Assembly (NCBI RefSeq): GCF_023898865.1
Contig: NZ_JAGSOV010000087.1
Location: 1 to 34,953, forward strand
Source of the DNA: Pseudonocardia humida
Lineage (GTDB): Bacteria > Actinomycetota > Actinomycetes > Mycobacteriales > Pseudonocardiaceae
Reading direction: 5' to 3'
Length of the DNA stretch: 34,953 nt
Shown here: positions 30,091 through 34,953 of the stretch, piece after piece
Numbering within the stretch: position 1 is the stretch's first letter
How the letters are laid out: each line of letters starts with the position of its first letter
Notes under the pieces: generated by a model
Told to the model about the DNA's origin: nothing
Seen by the model: only the letters and a program-made list of their open reading frames with translations
The model's database searches: none
Position numbers and translations under genes: made by a program

Positions 30091-31016
30091 GCCGCGCCCG
30101 GCTGCTGCTGCAGCTGGTAGGGCTGTTCCTGCTGGTCGGCGCGGGTTCGGCGGTCGCGCACGGCGACGTCGAGGGCCCGCCGGCCGCCAGCCTGCCGGTG
30201 CTGCTGGGCGTCGAGCCCGCGATCGGCGGCCTGGCCGTCACGGTGGTCGAGGGCGGTCCCCGGCTGCGGCTGGACAACGGCACCGACCGCACGGTCGAGG
30301 TGCTCCCGCCGCCGGACTGGGGGCGCGCCCAGGAGCCCCTCGTGCAACCCGGCGAATCGGCGGCCTGGACCGACCCCCGGCTGGCCGAACCGCCCGCGGG
30401 GGCGGCCACGAGCTGGGAGGTCCCGCTGCTGGTGGGCGGGGAGGCCGTGGTCGTGCGCGGCGACCGGGTCTGGCCACCGAACCCGGCGCCCGCCCCGTGG
30501 TGGGCGCTGACCGCCGCCGCCGCGCTGGGCACGTTCTGCCTCGGCGGCACGGCCGCGCTGCGCAGGCGCGACGGCGAGCCCGGGGCCCGGACCGCCGAGC
30601 TGGGCGTGGCCGCGGTGGCGGTGGTCGTGGTCGCCGCGCACGTCGTGCACGTGCTGGGCGCGGCGCTGGTGCTGAGCGTGCCGATCTCGGCAGGCGCGGT
30701 GCTGGGCGCGGCCGGGATCGGCGTCGTCTGCTGGGCGCTCGGGCTCACCGGGGCCGCGCTGGTGCTGGCCCGCCGACCGCTGGGGCTCGCGGTCTGCGCC
30801 GCGGCCGGGGCGCTGGCCGCCCTGCTCACCGCGTTCGACGCCACCGGCTTCCACCGGGCGGTGCTCGCCTTCGGCTGGTCGTTCGACCTCGACCGCGCCA
30901 CCACGGTCGTCGCCTTCGGCGGAGGGCTCGGCCTGCTGGTCACCGGCTGGGCCGTGCTCTCGCACCCCCGGGAGGCGGCCGGGCAGGCCGAGCCCGCGGA
31001 TCAGCCCAGCAGCTGA
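30087..31016 (+). CDS. Secreted-domain membrane protein linked to cbtBA, unknown function
   Basis: The product is about 309 residues. A signal-like segment (ARLLLQLVGLFLLVGAGSAVAHG) is followed by an extracytoplasmic beta-rich region (residues ~28-140: LLGVEPAIGGLAVTVVEGGPRLRLDNGTDRTVEVLPPPDWG, then WEVPLLVGGEAVVVRGDRVWPP), and then by about five membrane segments. No ATG, GTG or TTG lies near the signal segment; CTG at 30087 overlaps the cbtA stop as CTGA, so a CTG start is likely. The alternative is GTG at 30015 inside cbtA. Related proteins occur beside metal genes in actinomycetes as far as I recall, but I assign no function. It may assist cobalt handling outside the membrane. Confidence 0.6.
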   Translation: MSRARLLLQLVGLFLLVGAGSAVAHGDVEGPPAASLPVLLGVEPAIGGLAVTVVEGGPRLRLDNGTDRTVEVLPPPDWGRAQEPLVQPGESAAWTDPRLAEPPAGAATSWEVPLLVGGEAVVVRGDRVWPPNPAPAPWWALTAAAALGTFCLGGTAALRRRDGEPGARTAELGVAAVAVVVVAAHVVHVLGAALVLSVPISAGAVLGAAGIGVVCWALGLTGAALVLARRPLGLAVCAAAGALAALLTAFDATGFHRAVLAFGWSFDLDRATTVVAFGGGLGLLVTGWAVLSHPREAAGQAEPADQPSS

Positions 31017-32080
31017 CGCACCTCCTCGGCGATGACGAGGTCCTCCCGGGCGTGCACGACGACGGTCGCCGCCGCGGCCCCCTCCGCACCGACGACGGCG
31101 TCGCCGTCGGCCGCCCCGTTGCGGTCGGGGTCGACGGCGAGCCCGAGGAACCCGAGCCCGTCGACCAACCGGGCGCGCAGCCGCGGCTGGTGCTCCCCCA
31201 CCCCGCCGCTGAACGCCAGCACGTCCAGCCCGCCGAGCGCGGCCACCATGGCGGCGATGAGCCCGCGGGCCCGGTGCGCCCACACGTCCAGCGCGAGCGC
31301 GGCGTCGCCGTCCCCGCTCGCGGCGCGGGCGACGACCTCGCGCATGTCCGAGGTGCCCGCCAGCGCCGTGAGCCCGCCGGAGCGGTTCAGGCCCTCGTCG
31401 ACCTCGTCGGGGGCCACCCCACGGCCGATCAGGTAGGTGGGCACGGCCGGGTCGAGGTCGCCGCCGCGGCTGCCCATCACCAGCCCGGCCGCCGGGGTGT
31501 GGCCCATCGTGGTGTCGACCGAGCGGCCGCGGTCGACCGCGCACAGCGACGCCCCCGAGCCCAGGTGGGCCACGACCGTCCGCAACTCCCCGACCGGCCG
31601 CCCGACCAGCTCCGCTGCCCGCCGCGATGCCCACCGGTGGGCCAGCCCGTGGAAGCCGTACTTGTGCACCCCGAACTCCTCGCGCCACCGGGCCGGGATC
31701 GCGTAGGTGCTGGCCGCGGGCGGGATCGTGCTATGGAACGCGGTGTCGAAGCAGGCCACCTGGGGCACGTCGGGCAGCGCCTCGCGGGCCTGGCGCAGCG
31801 ACTCGAGCGCGGGGCCCTGGTGCAGCGGGGCGAGCTCGCGCAGCCGCTCCAGGGCCGCCACGACGTCGTCGTCGACCAGGGTCGCGCCGGTGAACCGCTG
31901 GCCGCCGTGCACGACCCGGTGGCCCACCGCGTCGGCGCCCTCGCCCACCAGCGCGGCGAGGGCTTCGGTGGCGTCGCCGGGATCGACCGAGCGCTCCTCG
32001 ACGACCCGCTCCCCGTCCAGCAGCGCCAGCTTCACCGACGACGAGCCCGCGTTGACGACCAGGACGCGCACGCCCGTCAC
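31001..32080 (-). CDS. ackA: Acetate kinase
   Basis: The product is 359 residues, somewhat shorter than the ~400 of typical AckA. VLVVNAGSSSVKLALL opens the ASKHA fold; HRVVHGG, FDTAFHSTIPPAASTYAIPARWREEFGVHKYGFHGLAH, AHLGSGASLCAVDRGRSVDTTMGHTPAAGLVMGSRGGDLDP and LAFSGGVGEHQPRLRARL are all in place. The enzyme converts acetyl phosphate and ADP to acetate and ATP. The GTG start at 32080 overlaps the phosphoketolase stop by four bases, so acetyl phosphate from phosphoketolase is its substrate. The 3' end overlaps the convergent membrane-protein gene by 16 bases. Confidence 0.9.
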   Translation of the reverse strand: MTGVRVLVVNAGSSSVKLALLDGERVVEERSVDPGDATEALAALVGEGADAVGHRVVHGGQRFTGATLVDDDVVAALERLRELAPLHQGPALESLRQAREALPDVPQVACFDTAFHSTIPPAASTYAIPARWREEFGVHKYGFHGLAHRWASRRAAELVGRPVGELRTVVAHLGSGASLCAVDRGRSVDTTMGHTPAAGLVMGSRGGDLDPAVPTYLIGRGVAPDEVDEGLNRSGGLTALAGTSDMREVVARAASGDGDAALALDVWAHRARGLIAAMVAALGGLDVLAFSGGVGEHQPRLRARLVDGLGFLGLAVDPDRNGAADGDAVVGAEGAAAATVVVHAREDLVIAEEVRQLLG

Positions 32081-34494
32081 ATCCGGGGGCCGGTCGAGTC
32101 CGGCCAGACCCAGTCGGCCACGTCCGGGGCGTCCGTCCCGTGCTCGCGCGTGTACCGCCGGCAGCGCAGCCGCTCGTCGACCATGTGCTGGCGCAGCGCG
32201 GCGTGCTTGACCGCCAGGCCCGGCACCCGGTCGATGACGTCCATGACCAGGTGGAAGCGGTCGAGGTCGTTGAGCATCACCATGTCGAACGGCGTGGTGG
32301 TGGTGCCCTCCTCCTTGTAGCCGCGCACGTGGATGTTCGGGTGGTTGCGCCGCCGGTAGGTCAGCCGGTGGATCAGCCACGGGTAGCCGTGGTAGGCGAA
32401 GATCACCGGCTTGTCGGTGGTGAACAGCCCGTCGAAGTCGCGGTCGCTCAGCCCGTGCGGGTGCTCGCGCTCGTCCTGCAGGCGCATGAGGTCCACGACG
32501 TTGACCAGGCGCACCTTCAGCTCCGGCAGGTGGCGGCGCAGCAGGCTGACCGCGGCCACCGCCTCCAGCGTCGGCACGTCGCCCGCGCAGGCGAGCACGA
32601 CGTCGGGCTCGGCGCCGTCGTCGTTGGACGCCCACGGCCACACCCCGATGCCGCGCGTGCAGTGGGCGATGGCCTCGTCCATCGTCAGCCACTGCGGGCC
32701 GGGGTTCTTGCCGGCCACCACGACGTTGACGTAGTTCCGCGTGCGCAGGCAGTGGTCGTAGGTCGAGAGCAGGGTGTTCGCGTCCGGTGGCAGGTAGACG
32801 CGCACTATCTCGGCCTTCTTGTTGACCACGTGGTCGATGAAGCCGGGGTCCTGGTGGGAGAAGCCGTTGTGGTCCTGGCGCCAGACGTGGCTGGAGAGCA
32901 GGTAGTTCAGCGACGCGATCGGGCGCCGCCACGGGATGTGCCGGGTGGCGGTCAGCCACTTGGCGTGCTGGTTGAACATCGAGTCGACGATGTGGATGAA
33001 CGCCTCGTAGCAGTTGAACAGGCCGTGCCTGCCGGTGAGCAGGTAGCCCTCCAGCCAGCCCTGGCACAGGTGCTCGGACAGCACCTCCAGGACCCGGCCC
33101 GCCCGCGAGACGTGGTCGTCGCCGGACTGGATGTGGCCGATGAACTGCCGGTCGGTGGCCTCGAAGACGGCCTGCAGCCGGTTGGACGCCGTCTCGTCCG
33201 GCCCCATGATCCGGAAGTTGTCCGGGTTGGCCCGCACGACGTCGGCGAGCCAGGCGCCGAGCGTTCCGGTCGCGCTGGCCGGCCCCGAGCCCGGCTCCGG
33301 GACGTCGACGGCGTGCCGGGTGAAGTCGGGCAGGCGCAGGTCGCGCAGCAGCTCGCCGCCGTTGGCGTGCGGCGTGGCGCTCATCCGCTTCGGGCCGCGC
33401 GGGGCGAGGGCGAGCAGCTCGGCGTGCGGGCGGCCGTCGGCGTCGAACAGCTCCTCGGGCCGGTAGGTGCGCAGCCACTGCTCCAGCTGGGCCCGGTGGG
33501 CCTCGTTGGTGCGGGTCTCGGCGAGCGGCACCTGGTGGGACCGGAAGGTGCCCTCGACCCGGTGGCCGTCGACCTCCTTCGGCCCCGTCCAGCCCTTCGG
33601 GGTGCGCAGCACGAGCGCGGGCCAGCGGGGCCGCTGCACGTCCTCGCCCGCCGCGAGCTGCTCGGCGGCGCGGGCCCGGATCCGGGCGATCTCGGCGACG
33701 ATCTCGTCCATCACGGCGGCCATGCGCTCGTGGACGGCCATCGGGTCCTCGCCGTCGAACCCGCCCTCCAGCAGGTAGGGCCGGTACCCGTGCCCGCGCA
33801 TCTGGTCCAGCAGCTCGTCGTCCGGGATGCGTGCCAGCACGGTCGAGTTGGCGATCTTGTAGCCGTTGAGGTGCAGGATCGGCAGCACGGTGCCGTCGTG
33901 CACGGGGTGCAGGAACTTGTTCTGCTGCCAGCTCGCGGCCAGCGGGCCGGTCTCGGCCTCCCCGTCGCCGATCACGCAGGCGACGAGCAGGTCGGGGTTG
34001 TCGAACGCCGCACCCGCGGCGTGCATGAGCGAGTAGCCCAGCTCCCCGCCCTCGTGGATCGAGCCGGGCGTCTCCGGCGCGGCGTGGCTGGGGATGCCAC
34101 CGGGGAAGGAGAACTGCCGGAACAGCTCCTGCATCCCCTCGGCGTCCTGCGGGACCTGCGAGTACCGCTCCGAGTACGTGCCCTCCAGCCACGCCGTCGC
34201 GACCACTCCCGGACCGCCGTGGCCCGGACCGGTGATGTAGAGCGCGTCCTGCTCCTCACGGGTGATGACCCGGTTGAGGTGGGCCCACAGGAACGTCAGC
34301 CCCGGCGTGGTGCCCCAGTGCCCCAGCAGCCGGGGCTTGACGTGCTCGGGCCGCAGCGGTTCGCGCAGCAGCGGGTTGTCCATCAGGTAGATCTGTCCGA
34401 CGGAGAGGTAGTTGGCCGCCCTCCACCAGGCGTCGAGCAGCTCCAGGTCGGATCGGGTGGTGGTGTCCGGTGCGTTCGTCGCGGTGACCGCCAT
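32077..34494 (-). CDS. xfp: Xylulose-5-phosphate/fructose-6-phosphate phosphoketolase
   Basis: The product is 805 residues, the normal length. GPGHGGPG, then ELGYSLMHAAGAAFDNPDLLVACVIGDGEAETGPLAASWQQNKFLHPVHDGTVLPILHLNGYKIANSTVLAR (ThDP/Mg2+ site with GDGEAETGP) and SHQDPGFIDHVVNKKAEIVRVYLPPDANTLLS are characteristic. It cleaves xylulose-5-phosphate (and often fructose-6-phosphate) with phosphate to acetyl phosphate and glyceraldehyde-3-phosphate or erythrose-4-phosphate. The ATG at 34494 lies six bases after a TAGAAC hexamer, suggesting leaderless transcription. It is the first gene of a two-gene operon with acetate kinase, and is divergent from a small conserved-type gene. Confidence 0.95.
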   Translation of the reverse strand: MAVTATNAPDTTTRSDLELLDAWWRAANYLSVGQIYLMDNPLLREPLRPEHVKPRLLGHWGTTPGLTFLWAHLNRVITREEQDALYITGPGHGGPGVVATAWLEGTYSERYSQVPQDAEGMQELFRQFSFPGGIPSHAAPETPGSIHEGGELGYSLMHAAGAAFDNPDLLVACVIGDGEAETGPLAASWQQNKFLHPVHDGTVLPILHLNGYKIANSTVLARIPDDELLDQMRGHGYRPYLLEGGFDGEDPMAVHERMAAVMDEIVAEIARIRARAAEQLAAGEDVQRPRWPALVLRTPKGWTGPKEVDGHRVEGTFRSHQVPLAETRTNEAHRAQLEQWLRTYRPEELFDADGRPHAELLALAPRGPKRMSATPHANGGELLRDLRLPDFTRHAVDVPEPGSGPASATGTLGAWLADVVRANPDNFRIMGPDETASNRLQAVFEATDRQFIGHIQSGDDHVSRAGRVLEVLSEHLCQGWLEGYLLTGRHGLFNCYEAFIHIVDSMFNQHAKWLTATRHIPWRRPIASLNYLLSSHVWRQDHNGFSHQDPGFIDHVVNKKAEIVRVYLPPDANTLLSTYDHCLRTRNYVNVVVAGKNPGPQWLTMDEAIAHCTRGIGVWPWASNDDGAEPDVVLACAGDVPTLEAVAAVSLLRRHLPELKVRLVNVVDLMRLQDEREHPHGLSDRDFDGLFTTDKPVIFAYHGYPWLIHRLTYRRRNHPNIHVRGYKEEGTTTTPFDMVMLNDLDRFHLVMDVIDRVPGLAVKHAALRQHMVDERLRCRRYTREHGTDAPDVADWVWPDSTGPRM

Positions 34495-34500
34495 GTGGGT

Positions 34501-34506
34501 GTTCTA
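34501..34506 (-). promoter_or_regulatory. -10-like hexamer of the phosphoketolase operon
   Basis: TAGAAC on the minus strand is six bases before the ATG at 34494 and no ribosome site is present. The predicted message is leaderless. The -35 is not recognisable. Confidence 0.4.
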
Positions 34507-34626
34507 CCCGAACCCCACTGGTCCATCCCGGGTCGAAAGGCCCGCCGCCCGTCCCCCGACGACTACGCCGCGCTCCCCGGGGTATCTCGTGTGACGTCCA
34601 CCACCCGACGACAGAGGGGACGCCCG

Positions 34627-34860
34627 ATGACGAGCGCGACCGAGTCCGGCCAGGTCACCGGCACCGCCGACAAGGACTACAACCTGATCTGGTTCACCGA
34701 GCAGTGCCTGAGCAACGCGCTGCGCATGGAGCAGTACGCGCAGGACGCCGAGCGCAACGGCGACAACGAGTTGGCGGAGTTCTTCCGCCGCGCCCAGGGC
34801 GAGAGCCGCAAGGGCGGCGAGCAGGGCAAGCAGTTGCTCGCCCAGCGCCTGGGGCGCTGA
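34627..34860 (+). CDS. Small conserved-type actinobacterial protein, unknown function
   Basis: The product is 77 residues, soluble, highly charged and mostly helical: DKDYNLIWFTEQCLSNALRMEQY, then QDAERNGDNELAEFFRRAQGESRKGGEQGKQLLAQRL. The regular placement of Glu, Gln, Leu and Arg suggests a two-helix hairpin, ferritin-like in flavour but with too few metal ligands for a full ferritin. The ATG at 34627 is preceded by AGAGGGGAC. It is divergent from phosphoketolase across 132 bp and is followed by the low-complexity end of the window. I recall similar small proteins in other actinomycetes without an assigned role. Confidence 0.7.
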   Translation: MTSATESGQVTGTADKDYNLIWFTEQCLSNALRMEQYAQDAERNGDNELAEFFRRAQGESRKGGEQGKQLLAQRLGR

Positions 34861-34874
34861 CCGGCCCGGACCGG

Positions 34875-34953
34875 GGCCCCCCCCCCCCCGGGGGCCCCCC
34901 CCCGGGGGGGGGGGGGGCGCCCCCGGGGGGGTGAAACCAAAGCCCCGGGGACC
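34875..34953. other. Low-complexity poly-C/poly-G contig end
   Basis: Alternating C and G runs of 5-15 bases fill 34875-34931, followed by a short unrelated tail. No protein or RNA feature is supported. Such runs are typical of poor base calling or assembly at a contig edge, so the end of this window should not be read as natural sequence. Confidence 0.7.

Overview
The window is very GC-rich DNA of roughly 74% G+C by eye, with strong third-position G/C bias, many GTG starts and 1-4 nt start/stop overlaps. It encodes a deazaflavin (F420)-type LLM oxidoreductase, a WYL regulator and the bifid-type phosphoketolase/acetate kinase pair. This points to an actinomycete; a Pseudonocardia-like member of the Pseudonocardiaceae is my inference, not something the sequence proves. 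No rRNA, tRNA, CRISPR array, insertion sequence or phage gene was seen. The last ~80 bases are low-complexity G/C runs that look like a contig-end artefact.

Left third (1-11.3 kb). A tandem 30-bp repeat block lies downstream of a leftward ketopantoate-reductase-like gene. Divergent from that gene is a compact operon: a ThDP-dependent lyase, a class III CoA-transferase carrying formyl-CoA:oxalate CoA-transferase signatures, a beta-alpha fused ADP-forming acyl-CoA synthetase, and an oxalate/formate-antiporter (OFA) family carrier. A terminator hairpin follows. The set looks like a formyl-CoA-recycling catabolic system, but the ThDP enzyme is not a textbook oxalyl-CoA decarboxylase, so the substrate may be oxalate or another 2-oxo/2-hydroxy acid. 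This is the best candidate for an undescribed system here. Next come a small sugar-type operon (TIM-barrel isomerase, Gfo/Idh/MocA dehydrogenase) and an M20 hydrolase.

Middle (11.4-22.1 kb). This is a patchwork of short units: an epoxide-hydrolase-like gene divergent from a WYL regulator across a palindrome, an ABC exporter, an LLM oxidoreductase, an unknown polytopic membrane protein, a Nudix hydrolase, an acyl-CoA dehydrogenase, two NmrA-type reductases and an SRPBCC protein. Many starts here lie 6-7 nt after a -10-like hexamer, which suggests leaderless transcription.

Right third (22.2-35 kb). KDPG-aldolase-like and PfkB (KDG-kinase-like) genes converge on an IclR regulator, followed by an SDR and an MHS transporter; together they look like a sugar-acid catabolic module. 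A DHA2 drug-efflux-type MFS gene with a SnoaL-like gene follows. Divergent from it, behind an unusually structured leader, is cbtB-cbtA (cobalt uptake) with a third membrane protein apparently started at CTG. The window closes with phosphoketolase-acetate kinase and a divergent 77-residue protein.
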